NCBI RefSeq assembly: GCF_003732225.1
Contig: NZ_MOBJ01000001.1
Location: 124,001-188,000, forward strand
DNA: 64,000 nucleotides
From: Pseudomonas brassicacearum
GTDB lineage: Bacteria > Pseudomonadota > Gammaproteobacteria > Pseudomonadales > Pseudomonadaceae
Direction: 5' to 3'
Under the pieces are notes generated by a model. That model did not search any database and was not told the origin of the DNA. It saw nothing but the letters and a program-made list of their open reading frames with translations. This document shows, piece by piece, positions 26,775-35,395 of this stretch. Every line of letters starts with the position of its first letter. The stretch's first letter is position 1. A program made the translations under genes and the position numbers.

Positions 26775-27599
26775 ATGGACAGCAACGACACGTGGCGCAA
26801 CCGCCTGTACGTGATGATTTTCCATACCGACACGGTCGCCGGGCGGCGCTTCGATAAAACGCTGCTGCTGATCATTCTCGCCAGCCTGGTTGTGGTGATC
26901 CTCGACAGTATCGACGATGTCCATCAGAACTACGCCAGCTTCCTGGCGTATATCGAATGGGGTTTCACGGTGATTTTCCTGGCCGAGTACATCCTGCGCC
27001 TGTACTGCTCGCCCAAGCCTCTGCGTTACGCTTTCAGCTTTTATGGATTGGTGGACTTACTGGCGATTGTTCCGGGGATCCTCGCGCTGTATTACAGCGA
27101 TGCCCAGTACCTGTTGATCATCCGGATCATCCGGATGCTGCGGATCTTCCGTGTGCTCAAGCTCGGTCCCTACCTGAAACAGGCCCATTACCTGCTCGAT
27201 GCCCTGCGCGGCAGCAAGCAGAAAATCCTCGTATTCCTGCTCTGCGTCTGCACGCTGGTAACGGTGTTCGGCACACTGATGTACGTGGTCGAAGGCCCGG
27301 AGCATGGGTTCACCAGCATTCCGAAAGGCATCTACTGGGCGATCGTCACCCTGACCACTGTCGGTTATGGCGACATCGTGCCAAGGACTGCGCTTGGGCA
27401 GGTCATCTCGGCGATGGTAATGATCACCGGTTACTCGATCATCGCCGTCCCCACCGGGATTTTTACCGCCGAACTGGCCAACGCCATGCGCGGCGAACAG
27501 CAGCAACATGACTGCCCGGTGTGCAGCAAGAACCACCACGAACACAGCGCGGCATTCTGCTCACGCTGCGGCAATGCACTGTTCAAGAAAATAGAATAA
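26775..27599 (+). CDS. Voltage-gated-type potassium channel with C-terminal zinc-ribbon-like tail
   Basis: This is a 274-residue six-helix cation channel. Helices S1-S4 occupy about residues 28-130, with an arginine-bearing S4 (RIIRMLRIFRVLKL, 117-130) as in Kv voltage sensors. The selectivity filter TTVGYGD (194-200) specifies K+. S6 follows (about 206-232). The cytosolic tail carries CPVC and, after a histidine-rich linker (KNHHEH), CSRCG, a likely zinc ribbon at about residues 242-262. It follows the urea transporter gene by 21 bases and may be cotranscribed. Confidence 0.9.
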   Translation: MDSNDTWRNRLYVMIFHTDTVAGRRFDKTLLLIILASLVVVILDSIDDVHQNYASFLAYIEWGFTVIFLAEYILRLYCSPKPLRYAFSFYGLVDLLAIVPGILALYYSDAQYLLIIRIIRMLRIFRVLKLGPYLKQAHYLLDALRGSKQKILVFLLCVCTLVTVFGTLMYVVEGPEHGFTSIPKGIYWAIVTLTTVGYGDIVPRTALGQVISAMVMITGYSIIAVPTGIFTAELANAMRGEQQQHDCPVCSKNHHEHSAAFCSRCGNALFKKIE

Positions 27600-27693
27600 G
27601 CAAAGTACTTTTTAATCTTTAAAGGGATATGCAGCCCCGGCTATAGTCGACGGCACAAGGTGTCGACACCTCTTTGATGAATAACAAATAGCC

Positions 27694-27721
27694 CGTAGGA
27701 GCTGCCGAAGGCTGCGCCTAC
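27694..27721 (+). repeat. Third-family REP-like hairpin in the sbp leader
   Basis: CGTAGGAGCTGCCGAAGGCT then GCGCCTAC folds as a near-perfect hairpin 18-45 bases upstream of the sbp start codon. The same unit appears at 43006-43094 and 56491-56523. Confidence 0.75.
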
Positions 27722-27738
27722 CCAAAAAGGAATGTGCA

Positions 27739-28737
27739 GTGAAAAAGATCTTTGGCGCCTCACTTCTGGCCGCTGGCCTGGCCCTCGCGAGCGTGGCCCA
27801 GGCCGCACCGACCCTGCTCAACGTGTCCTACGACGTGATGCGCGATTTCTACAAGGACTACAACACTGCCTTCCAGAAACACTGGCAAGCCGAGCACAAC
27901 GAAAACATCACCTTGCAGATGTCCTTCGGCGGGTCCAGCAAACAGGCCCGCTCCGTGATCGATGGCCTGCCGGCTGACGTCATCACCATGAACATGGCCA
28001 CCGACATCAACGCCCTGGTCGATAACGGCAAACTGGTGCCGGACAACTGGGTCACGCGCCTGCCGGACCACAGCGCACCGTTCACTTCCGCCACCGTGTT
28101 TATCGTTCGCAAGGGCAACCCGAAAGCCCTGAAAGACTGGCCCGACCTGCTCAAGGACGGCGTGCAGGTGATCGTGCCCAACCCGAAAACCTCGGGCAAC
28201 GGCCGCTACACGTATTTGTCGGCCTGGGGTTACGTGCTGAAAAACGGCGGTGACGAGAACAAGGCCAAGGCCTTCGTCGGCAAGCTGTTCAAACAAGCCC
28301 CGGTACTCGACACCGGCGGCCGCGCCGCCACCACCACCTTCATGACCAACCAGATCGGCGACGTGCTGGTGACCTTCGAAAACGAAGCGGAAATGATCGC
28401 CCGCGAATTCGGCCGCGACCAGTTCGAAGTGATCTACCCAAGCGTCTCCGCCGAAGCCGAACCGCCGGTGAGCGTGGTCGACAAAGTCGTCGACAAGAAA
28501 GGCACCCGCGCTGCCGCCGAGGAATACCTGAAGTACCTGTGGTCCCCGGAAGGCCAGGAAATCGCCGCCGCCAACTACCTGCGCCCGCGTGACCCGGCGG
28601 TACTTGCCAAGTACACCGACCGTTTCCCGAAAGTCGACTTCCTGTCGGTGGAAAAGACCTTCGGTGACTGGCGCACCGTGCAGAAAACCCACTTCAACGA
28701 TGGCGGGATTTTCGACCAGATTTACAGCGGGCAGTAA
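27739..28737 (+). CDS. sbp: Periplasmic sulfate-binding protein
   Basis: This is a 332-residue sulfate/thiosulfate ABC-transporter binding protein. The signal peptide ends at VAQAAP (about residue 24). The mature start LLNVSYDVMRDFYKDYN, FGGSSKQARSVIDGLPADV, NPKTSGNGRYTYLSAWGY and TGGRAATTTF are family signatures, the last two contributing sulfate contacts. The start is GTG at 27739 with an AGGAA upstream. No cysTWA genes are adjacent, so it works with a permease encoded elsewhere. Its leader contains a REP-like hairpin, and a strong terminator follows. Confidence 0.95.
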   Translation: MKKIFGASLLAAGLALASVAQAAPTLLNVSYDVMRDFYKDYNTAFQKHWQAEHNENITLQMSFGGSSKQARSVIDGLPADVITMNMATDINALVDNGKLVPDNWVTRLPDHSAPFTSATVFIVRKGNPKALKDWPDLLKDGVQVIVPNPKTSGNGRYTYLSAWGYVLKNGGDENKAKAFVGKLFKQAPVLDTGGRAATTTFMTNQIGDVLVTFENEAEMIAREFGRDQFEVIYPSVSAEAEPPVSVVDKVVDKKGTRAAAEEYLKYLWSPEGQEIAAANYLRPRDPAVLAKYTDRFPKVDFLSVEKTFGDWRTVQKTHFNDGGIFDQIYSGQ

Positions 28738-28751
28738 GCATCGGCCATGAT

Positions 28752-28777
28752 AAAGGCGACCTTCGCAGGTCGCCTTT
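28752..28777 (+). terminator. Intrinsic terminator after sbp
   Basis: An 11-bp stem (AAAGGCGACCT and its complement) with a TCGC loop is followed by a run of T. Confidence 0.9.
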
Positions 28778-28801
28778 TTTGTCGCTGTAATTCTGATTCA
28801 G

Positions 28802-29200
28802 CTAAGGAAGAATTGCTTCCACCTCAACCTCGATCAGCCATTGCGGCAGTGACAGACCGCTAACGATGATCCATGAGGACGCTGGAGGATTGTTCGGAAA
28901 ACGCTCCAGCAGCACGCTGGATATTTCATCCTGCTCATCACGGGCAGATTCGACAATGTAGATCCTCATCATGACAACATGGGACAGGTCCCCACCCGCC
29001 CCAACCAGTATTTCTTCGATATTTTGGAATGCCTTGTCCGTTTGCGCGCGCAGCCCTGGGGCGACGGTGTGCTCACTCTCATCGACACCGACCTGGCCGG
29101 ATAGCAGTAAACGGCGCCCGCCACACACTTCAACGGCCTGGCTGAAACCGTACTGAAGCGAGTTGAAAACGGTTGGCGGGTTCAAAACTGACTTCTGCAT
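28802..29200 (-). CDS. RidA/YjgF-family protein lacking the catalytic arginine
   Basis: This is a 132-residue RidA-superfamily protein: VEVCGGRRLLLSGQVGVDE, QTDKAFQNIEEILVGAGG, and the C-terminal LSLPQWLIEVEVEAIL. Classical RidA enamine/imine deaminases have an arginine in a P-A/T-R-S motif; here the corresponding segment is NPPASSWIIV with Ser108, so it probably belongs to a non-RidA Rid subgroup of unknown activity. It faces the sbp terminator and reads as a single-gene unit. The start ATG at 29200 fits the family. Confidence 0.85.
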   Translation of the reverse strand: MQKSVLNPPTVFNSLQYGFSQAVEVCGGRRLLLSGQVGVDESEHTVAPGLRAQTDKAFQNIEEILVGAGGDLSHVVMMRIYIVESARDEQDEISSVLLERFPNNPPASSWIIVSGLSLPQWLIEVEVEAILP

Positions 29201-29365
29201 AGGAACTCCCGATTTTCTGAGTCGATCGGGAAACCTAAACTAATGCCCATCGGGGTTCTACCCAAACTCCGCCGCTGCAATACCTGGAAACGTAACTGTC
29301 AGGAAAGAACCCTCCACCCCAAGGCACTCCTTGGGGAGCATTCACTAGCGATTTCGGTGAAAACT

Positions 29366-29995
29366 CTACATCGGTGGCGCCACGCCGCCCTTGCCGGCCG
29401 AGATCGATTGCGCTGTCAGCGTGCCATCGGCACTTTGAGTGGCGAACAACACGACCTTGACCCCAACCTTGAGCAAGCTGCGATCGCCGGGCGTCAGGTT
29501 GACGATCGGCACGTCTTCCGGTACCAGGATCGTTTGCTGACCACCCTTGTAATTGACCGTCAGGATCCGGCCATTGCTGACCACCAGGTCGCCGACGCTG
29601 CCATTGGTCATGCTGCTGCCCTTGACCAGATCGAATGGGCGGTGACCGTCGCCGGTGCCGGCCATTTCGGGCGGGAACACATGCACTTCCAGCGCCTTGA
29701 GCGAGCCGTCGGCTTGCGGTATTGCCGCAGTGCCAATGTAACTGCCGGGCTTGATGTCTTCGATGTTGGCCAGGGTTACCGCGCGAACCTGGGTGTCCTT
29801 GGTCAACTGAATGGTCACGTTATCGCCGCTGTTGGCGTGCACTTCCAAGACATCTGCGGACACGCCGGTGATTTCACCGCGCACGCCGATACGCATGCCC
29901 GGTGCGTCCTCGGCCAGAGCCGAAGTGGCGATCAGCACGCAGCCCAGGGAAATCGCGCCAATGTTGCGTATCAGGCTACCAAACATCGTTTTCAT
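29366..29995 (-). CDS. Exported DUF5666-like protein of unknown function
   Basis: This is a protein of about 209 residues with a signal peptide (core IGAISLGCVLIATSALA, cleavage before EDAPG). The mature part has two to three beta-rich modules, beginning VRGEITGVSADVLEVHANSG and IQLTKDTQVRAVTLANIEDI, resembling DUF5666 domains; the assignment is from memory. The ATG at 29995 is chosen because it has GGAAA nearby and starts right before the signal core; the frame is open to 30040. A perfect 8-bp hairpin at 29317-29336 (CCCCAAGG arms) lies between its stop and the RidA-like gene but has no T-tract. Confidence 0.65.
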   Translation of the reverse strand: MKTMFGSLIRNIGAISLGCVLIATSALAEDAPGMRIGVRGEITGVSADVLEVHANSGDNVTIQLTKDTQVRAVTLANIEDIKPGSYIGTAAIPQADGSLKALEVHVFPPEMAGTGDGHRPFDLVKGSSMTNGSVGDLVVSNGRILTVNYKGGQQTILVPEDVPIVNLTPGDRSLLKVGVKVVLFATQSADGTLTAQSISAGKGGVAPPM

Positions 29996-30126
29996 GGGAC
30001 CGGTTTCCATTGATAAAACGTTGAAAAATGACTGATACAAGAGAGCTCACCGCTCACATAAATCATATGCGCTACGGGACAAGATGAAAGCTTCGCGGGC
30101 ATCGAACCACCGCCCGCGAACGGCCC

Positions 30127-30531
30127 TCAATGCCGCACCAACTTCTCCATCGCCGCGTCCGCCAAAAACGAAGAGCGGCTTTTGACATTGTGCTCACGCA
30201 CATAACGGTCAATGCGCTGGATAACGTAGCCGGGTAACGTCACGTTGACCTTCTCGGTTTTGCCGAGATAAGGCGCGATGTCGAGCTCCAGCATGCCCCA
30301 GCCCATGTCGGCAAAGTCCGGGTTGCTCCGGTGCGTCGCAGCTGAAGTCGGCATCGGAATGTCCTCCCCGCCGGATACGATCTCTTGCAACATGAGATGA
30401 GCAACTTCGACCGCCGCGTTGTAAGCCTCTTCAAACGTGTCGCCTGCGGTGACGGCGCCCGGAATATCGGGGATCTGAATACCGATGGCGGTGTTCTCGT
30501 CGCCCCACTCGATACAGATGGGATATTGCAT
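30127..30531 (-). CDS. hicB: HicB-family antitoxin-like protein without an intact hicA
   Basis: This is a 134-residue HicB protein. The N-terminal partial RNase-H-like fold (YPICIEWGDENTAIGIQIPDI, PGAVTAGDTFEEAYNAA) is followed by a C-terminal ribbon-helix-helix (VNVTLPGYVIQRIDRYVREH then SRSSFLADAAMEKL) that normally binds the operon's own operator. A hicA toxin gene would be expected immediately upstream, but no complete one is present. The bases before the ATG are open in a frame that ends in TAA overlapping the ATG (TAATG), reading QAG...RRAGLHYPVA, which may be the tail of a lost toxin. A 16-base palindrome lies 73 bases upstream. Confidence 0.85.
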   Translation of the reverse strand: MQYPICIEWGDENTAIGIQIPDIPGAVTAGDTFEEAYNAAVEVAHLMLQEIVSGGEDIPMPTSAATHRSNPDFADMGWGMLELDIAPYLGKTEKVNVTLPGYVIQRIDRYVREHNVKSRSSFLADAAMEKLVRH

Positions 30532-30603
30532 TACGGATCTCCTGCGTAACTGGCCACCGGGTAGTGAAGCCCGGCGCGCCTCCTTGCACCGGCCTGAATA
30601 AAA

Positions 30604-30619
30604 ATAACTCTAGAGTTAT
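30604..30619. promoter_or_regulatory. Candidate HicB operator palindrome
   Basis: ATAACTCTAGAGTTAT is a perfect 16-base inverted repeat upstream of hicB, in the AT-rich promoter-like stretch. It is a good candidate site for the ribbon-helix-helix domain of HicB. Confidence 0.6.
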
Positions 30620-30734
30620 ATTTACTCAAGCACAAAAAACCGATGCATGACGTACGGTTGTTTTACAGGGTGTTGAATCGAGCGGTGATTTGCGTAGAGA
30701 GTGAGCCGGTTGGTTCATTGAACCCACCTGCAAA

Positions 30735-30758
30735 AACGGCGACCCTGAGGTCGCCGTT
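30735..30758 (-). terminator. Intrinsic terminator after the small lipoprotein gene
   Basis: A 10-bp stem (AACGGCGACC and its complement) closes a CTGA loop, with a T-run on the minus strand. Confidence 0.85.
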
Positions 30759-30762
30759 ATCG

Positions 30763-31170
30763 TTACTGTCCGAATTGCCTTCCCAGCCCGGAAGGAACGC
30801 CATGGATGTCGGTTTCTTCCCACGGCCCATTCGGGCTGATGCTGCGGCTCCAGCCGTTGTTCCAACGGTAGTAGGTGCGCTGGCGGTAGAAGGTGTCGGT
30901 CTGGTCGTCGAGGACGTAGACGCCGAGCTTCGGATCCCAGTGGCTGTTGCCGCCGGGTGGTGGGGCGAAGCTTGCGGAGGTGCGTGGCTGTGGTTTTGCG
31001 GGTTTGTTTGGGGTCACCGGCTGGCCAGGAGCGGTCGTCGGCCTCGGTTTATTGCCTGGATACGATGACGGGATTGGCGGCAAGGTGCCTTCATGTGAAG
31101 GCTGCTGGACCGCACATGCGCTTAACCCCAAGACTAGACTGAGCAAGGTGATACGAGCGATGGCGGTCAT
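30763..31170 (-). CDS. Small proline-rich lipoprotein of unknown function
   Basis: This is a 135-residue protein with a lipoprotein signal (lipobox LSAC, Cys19). A disordered, proline-rich linker (about residues 25-70) leads to an aromatic C-terminal domain (HWDPKLGVYVLDDQTDTFYR, then TYYRWNNGWSRSISPNGPWEE) that resembles small outer-membrane YXWD-type folds in other Pseudomonas lipoproteins. I cannot assign a function. It lies 14 bases after ccmI on the same strand, so it may be read through from the ccm operon before the terminator at 30735. Confidence 0.72.
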   Translation of the reverse strand: MTAIARITLLSLVLGLSACAVQQPSHEGTLPPIPSSYPGNKPRPTTAPGQPVTPNKPAKPQPRTSASFAPPPGGNSHWDPKLGVYVLDDQTDTFYRQRTYYRWNNGWSRSISPNGPWEETDIHGVPSGLGRQFGQ

Positions 31171-31184
31171 AGCGGATTTCCTGG

Positions 31185-32393
31185 TTATTTATCTGGGCTG
31201 TCGATGGTCAATTGTTGCGGCGCGGTAGTGCTGCTGGCCAAGGGCTCGCTGCGACCGACCCACTCGCCGGCAGTCGGTTGGCCAGCACGGGAAACGCGCG
31301 CGACCAGTTGGACTTCAGGAAAGTTCGACAGTTTCAATTGCGGCATCATTGCGTCGGCATCGCCCAGCTCAACGGTCACTGGCAGGTCGGCGACGGTCAG
31401 GCGTTTGGCCGCCAACGGCGCTGGAGGACCTGAGGTAGCGCGAGCGAAGATGAACACGCTGTCACCCGGCTGTACCTTGGCTTTCACGTTCGCCGCCAGA
31501 TCGACCGTCACTTTCAGCAGCGCGGCTGGCTTGGCTGCTACAACTGGCGCCTTGGCGACAGTACCGCCGCTCGCTTGCAATTTTTCGGTCGCCCGTGCAA
31601 TGCCGCCTTGCAGCGCGCTGCGTGAGTTATCTTCCGGCGGCAGTTGCGCCAGCAAACGACTCCAGTAGTCGATGGCCTCTTGATAACGCTCGCCTTCGAA
31701 AGCCGCGATGCCCAACAGTCCAAGGCTGGTGACTTCTTTAGGATCGGCTTTAAGCGCTTCGTCGGTCAGCGCCTGGACCTTGTCCGACCACTTTTTGTTG
31801 TCGGCAAAGTACTGCGCCTGGGCCCATTGGCCGAGCAGTTCAGGCTGACGACCCGCCAGCGCCACGGTGCGCTCGAAGATCTTCGCCGCATCGCCAGGTC
31901 GATCCTGAGCCATATACGTACGACCAAGGAAATACAGGCCTTCGGCAGAATCCGGTTGCGCCGCGACAGCACGTTCGAGACGACGGGTCATCTCTTCCAT
32001 CGATTGCGGTGCCTGGGCGAATTCGCGGGTCAGTTCGACCTTGTCACTGGCACCGAAATGCAGATACAGACCCAAGCCCAACACCGGGACCAGGATCGCC
32101 GCCAGCAGCGGCAGCGGCTTGCCCAGACGGGAAACCCGACCAGTGTCAGCCCCTTCGGTATCGGCCAACAGCTCACGGGCCGCTTCGTCACGCCCGGCGT
32201 CCATTTGCGTCGAATCGAGTACGCCTTCGGCCTGCTGAGCCTGCAACTCAGCCACGCGCTCTTGGTAAAGCGCCACGTTCAGCGCGGTACGATCCTCTTC
32301 ACGCTGGGCACGACGGCCACGCAAAACCGGGATCAACAGAAAACTCAGGGCAACCAGTAGAAGCAGACCTGCAGCGAGCCAGAAATCAATCAT
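31185..32393 (-). CDS. ccmI: Cytochrome c maturation protein CcmI (CycH)
   Basis: This is a 402-residue inner-membrane chaperone that holds apocytochrome c for haem attachment. Two N-terminal helices (about 4-22 and 93-112) flank a cytoplasmic coiled-coil-like loop ([20 protein letters not shown]), followed by a periplasmic TPR region ([20 protein letters not shown], then [20 protein letters not shown]). A C-terminal beta domain of about 110 residues is typical of gammaproteobacterial CcmI. It overlaps ccmH by eight bases and is last in the ccm operon. Confidence 0.93.
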   Translation of the reverse strand: MIDFWLAAGLLLLVALSFLLIPVLRGRRAQREEDRTALNVALYQERVAELQAQQAEGVLDSTQMDAGRDEAARELLADTEGADTGRVSRLGKPLPLLAAILVPVLGLGLYLHFGASDKVELTREFAQAPQSMEEMTRRLERAVAAQPDSAEGLYFLGRTYMAQDRPGDAAKIFERTVALAGRQPELLGQWAQAQYFADNKKWSDKVQALTDEALKADPKEVTSLGLLGIAAFEGERYQEAIDYWSRLLAQLPPEDNSRSALQGGIARATEKLQASGGTVAKAPVVAAKPAALLKVTVDLAANVKAKVQPGDSVFIFARATSGPPAPLAAKRLTVADLPVTVELGDADAMMPQLKLSNFPEVQLVARVSRAGQPTAGEWVGRSEPLASSTTAPQQLTIDSPDK

Positions 32394-32859
32394 CAGTGTT
32401 TTTGTCCAGCAGTTGGTCGAGGCGCTTGCGCTCCTCGGCAGAAAGCGTATCCGGGCCTGCAGTGCGTTCGGCGCGCCGACGACGGACGATCAAGGCGATC
32501 ACCAGCACGCCACCGAGCAATAGCCCGGCCGGACCAAACCACAGCAATGCAGTCTTGCTGTTCAGGGCAGGCTTGTAGCGCACGAAGTCGCCATAGCGGT
32601 CGACCATGAAGTCGATGATCTGCTGGTTGTCCTTGCCCTCGCCGAGCATGCGGAAAATCTCTTTGCGCAGGTCAGCGGCGATCGGCGCGTTGGAATCGGC
32701 AATGTCCTGATTCTGGCACTTTGGGCAACGCAGCTCTTTGGTCAGCTCGTGAAAGCGCTCGCGCTCGGCGTCATTGGCGAACACGTAAGTATCGATGGCC
32801 GCGTGAGCGACGCCGGCGATACTCAGGCCGAGTACGGCTGCAGCAATCCAGCGCTTCAT
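32386..32859 (-). CDS. ccmH: Cytochrome c maturation protein CcmH (CycL)
   Basis: This is a 157-residue thiol-oxidoreductase of the haem ligation complex. A signal peptide (residues 1-20) is followed by the redox motif [15 protein letters not shown] (Cys45, Cys48), the [30 protein letters not shown] segment in two halves, and a single C-terminal membrane helix (about 105-127). It reduces the apocytochrome CXXCH disulfide with CcmG. Its start overlaps the ccmG stop (ATGA). Confidence 0.95.
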   Translation of the reverse strand: MKRWIAAAVLGLSIAGVAHAAIDTYVFANDAERERFHELTKELRCPKCQNQDIADSNAPIAADLRKEIFRMLGEGKDNQQIIDFMVDRYGDFVRYKPALNSKTALLWFGPAGLLLGGVLVIALIVRRRRAERTAGPDTLSAEERKRLDQLLDKNTDD

Positions 32860-33392
32860 GGTTTAGCCTCGTCGACCAACGCCTGATACTTGGCCGCCAG
32901 TTTTTCGCGCCAGACCACTTCGTCGATCACCCCGACGTATTTGTCGCGGATGATGCCTTTGGCGTCGATGAAGAAGGTTTCCGGAGCGCCGTAAACACCA
33001 AGGTTCAGGCCCAATGAGCCCTCCTCGTCGCGGATGTTCATCTGGTACGGGTTGTGGAACTCCACCAGCCACTTCAAGGCATCGACGTTGACGTCCTTGT
33101 AGTTGACGCCGTAGATCGCCACGCCCTGCTGGGCCAGTTTGTTCAGCACCGGATGCTCGACCCGGCAGGAAATGCACCAGGTACCCCAGACGTTGACCAG
33201 TGCCGGTTTGCCCAGCAGGTCCGCGCGGCTCAAGGTCTTGTCGCCCTGCACGGCCGGCAGGGAAAACTCCGGGAACGGTTTGCCGATCATCGCCGAGGGC
33301 AGCTCGGCCGGGTCCAGATAGAGACCCCGATAAAGAAACACCGCCACCACCAAAAACAGCGCCAGTGGCAACACCATTAACCAACGTCTCAT
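32856..33392 (-). CDS. ccmG: Thiol:disulfide interchange protein CcmG (DsbE)
   Basis: This is a 178-residue membrane-anchored thioredoxin-fold protein. An N-terminal anchor (residues 5-22) is followed by the family redox motif NVWGTWCISCRVEHP (Cys73, Cys76) and the insert GVNYKDVNVDALKWL. It keeps apocytochrome c cysteines reduced for haem ligation in the periplasm. It overlaps both ccmF and ccmH by the ATGA arrangement. Confidence 0.95.
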   Translation of the reverse strand: MRRWLMVLPLALFLVVAVFLYRGLYLDPAELPSAMIGKPFPEFSLPAVQGDKTLSRADLLGKPALVNVWGTWCISCRVEHPVLNKLAQQGVAIYGVNYKDVNVDALKWLVEFHNPYQMNIRDEEGSLGLNLGVYGAPETFFIDAKGIIRDKYVGVIDEVVWREKLAAKYQALVDEAKP

Positions 33393-35392
33393 GCAGTGGC
33401 TCCCGTCATGCCCAGCGCTTCACGCACGCGGCTCTTGACCTTGACCCGATAACGACGATCCAGCGCCGCCAGCAATCCACCGAAACCTGTCAGCAAACCG
33501 CCAAACCAGATCCAGCGCACGAACGGTTTGACGTGTACGCGCACAGCCCAGGCGCCATTCTCCAGCGGCTCGCCGAGGGCAACGTAAAGGTCACGGGTGA
33601 AACCGGCGTCGATACCGGCTTCGGTCATCATCGAGTTCTGTACGGTGTACAGACGTTTTTCCGGGTGCAGCACCGCGACTTCCTTGCCGCTGCGGATCAC
33701 TCGAATGGTGCCCTTGTCGGAGGTGAAGTTCGGTCCTTCGAAGTGCTTGGCGCCTTCGAAGATGAAGTGATAACCGGCCAGGTCCATGGATTCACCCGGC
33801 GCCAGACGCAAATCGCGCTCGGCGCTGTTCTGGCTCGAAAGCACCACGCCCAGGGCGCAGACGGCGATACCCAGGTGCGCCACCTGCATGCCCCAATAGC
33901 TGCGGGTCAGGGTTGGCAGGCCTTTGATCAGGCCTTTGTTGCGGGTCTTGTCGAAAATGTCGCGCACGCCGGCCAGCAATACCCATGCGGCAAGCATGAA
34001 GGTCGCCAGCACGGCCCAGTTGAAGTCGCCATAAGCAATGCCGGCCACAACCGCCAGCGCAGCACTGCCGAGCAACACCGGGATCAGCATGCTTACCAGC
34101 CATTTCACCGGCGTGTCTTTCCAGCGCACCAGCACGCCGACCGCCATCACCACCATCAGCAACGCCATCAACGGAATGAACAACGCGTTGAAATACGGCG
34201 GGCCGACCGACATCTTGGCGCCGGTCAGGGCGTCGAGCACCAGCGGATACAAGGTGCCTAGCAGAATCATCGAAGCCGCGACCACCAGCACCAGGTTGTT
34301 GCCCAACAGCAGGGTTTCACGCGACCACAGGTTGAAGCCAACGTGGCTCTTGACCACCGGGGCACGCAGGGCGAACAGCGTCAGCGAACCACCGACCACG
34401 AACAGCAGGAAGATCAGGATGAACACGCCGCGCTCAGGGTCCGAGGCAAACGCGTGCACTGAGGTCAGCACGCCGGAACGCACCAGGAAAGTCCCCAGCA
34501 GGCTCAGCGAGAACGCTGCAATGGCCAGCAACACGGTCCAGCTTTTGAACACACCGCGTTTTTCAGTCACGGCCAACGAGTGAATCAGCGCCGTACCGAC
34601 CAGCCAAGGCATGAACGAGGCGTTTTCCACCGGGTCCCAGAACCACCAGCCGCCCCAGCCGAGTTCGTAGTAGGCCCACCAGGAGCCGAGGGTGATGCCG
34701 ATGCCGAGGAACGCCCAGGCGACGATGGTCCAAGGTCGCGACCAACGCGCCCACGCCGCATCCAGACGACCGCCGAGCAAGGCTGCGATAGCGAAGGCGA
34801 AGGCCACCGAGAAACCGACGTAACCCATGTAGAGCATCGGCGGGTGAACAATCAGGCCGATGTCTTGCAGTAACGGGTTGAGGTCATGACCATCCGTGGG
34901 AATCTGCGGCAGAATCCGTGCGAACGGGTTCGACGTAAGGATCAGGAACAGCAGGAAGCCGGTGCTGATCATGCCCATCACCGCCAGCACGCGAGCCAGC
35001 ATGACCTGCGGCAACTGCCGGGAGAAGATCGATACAGCGAAGGTCCAGCCACCGAGAATCAGCGCCCAGAGCAGCAACGAGCCTTCGTGGGCACCCCACA
35101 CTGCGCTGAACTTGTAGTACCACGGCAAGGCGCTGTTGGAGTTGTTGGCGACATAACCGACGGAAAAATCATCGGTCATGAAGGCGTAAGTCAGGCAACC
35201 GAAGGCGAACACCAGAAACGTAAACTGGCCCCAGGCCGCTGGCTGCGCCAGGCCCATCCACATGCGGTCACCGCGCCAGGCACCGAGCAACGGCACGATG
35301 GCCTGAACGATGGCAAAGCACAGGGCGAGAATCATCGCCAGATGGCCCAACTCGGGGATGAACAGCCCTGAACCAAAGAGTGCGGAAGTCAT
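33389..35392 (-). CDS. ccmF: Haem lyase subunit CcmF
   Basis: This is a 667-residue polytopic inner-membrane protein, the core of the cytochrome c haem lyase. It starts with an N-terminal helix LGHLAMILALCFAIVQAIVP. The tryptophan-rich WWD haem-handling motif is WGGWWFWDPVENASFMPWL (about residues 240-258), and conserved histidines flank it (VWGAHEGSLLLW, IVHPPMLYMGYVGF, VHAFASDPERG). A large periplasmic domain near the C-terminus precedes the last helix. Start and stop fit the tight ccmE-ccmF-ccmG spacing. Confidence 0.96.
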   Translation of the reverse strand: MTSALFGSGLFIPELGHLAMILALCFAIVQAIVPLLGAWRGDRMWMGLAQPAAWGQFTFLVFAFGCLTYAFMTDDFSVGYVANNSNSALPWYYKFSAVWGAHEGSLLLWALILGGWTFAVSIFSRQLPQVMLARVLAVMGMISTGFLLFLILTSNPFARILPQIPTDGHDLNPLLQDIGLIVHPPMLYMGYVGFSVAFAFAIAALLGGRLDAAWARWSRPWTIVAWAFLGIGITLGSWWAYYELGWGGWWFWDPVENASFMPWLVGTALIHSLAVTEKRGVFKSWTVLLAIAAFSLSLLGTFLVRSGVLTSVHAFASDPERGVFILIFLLFVVGGSLTLFALRAPVVKSHVGFNLWSRETLLLGNNLVLVVAASMILLGTLYPLVLDALTGAKMSVGPPYFNALFIPLMALLMVVMAVGVLVRWKDTPVKWLVSMLIPVLLGSAALAVVAGIAYGDFNWAVLATFMLAAWVLLAGVRDIFDKTRNKGLIKGLPTLTRSYWGMQVAHLGIAVCALGVVLSSQNSAERDLRLAPGESMDLAGYHFIFEGAKHFEGPNFTSDKGTIRVIRSGKEVAVLHPEKRLYTVQNSMMTEAGIDAGFTRDLYVALGEPLENGAWAVRVHVKPFVRWIWFGGLLTGFGGLLAALDRRYRVKVKSRVREALGMTGATA

Positions 35393-35395
35393 CGA

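Noticed and set aside
30541..30640. Intact hicA toxin gene upstream of hicB
   Set aside because: No G-S-H-H-type double-stranded RNA-binding domain is encoded; at most about 25 codons of a possible C-terminal remnant are present.
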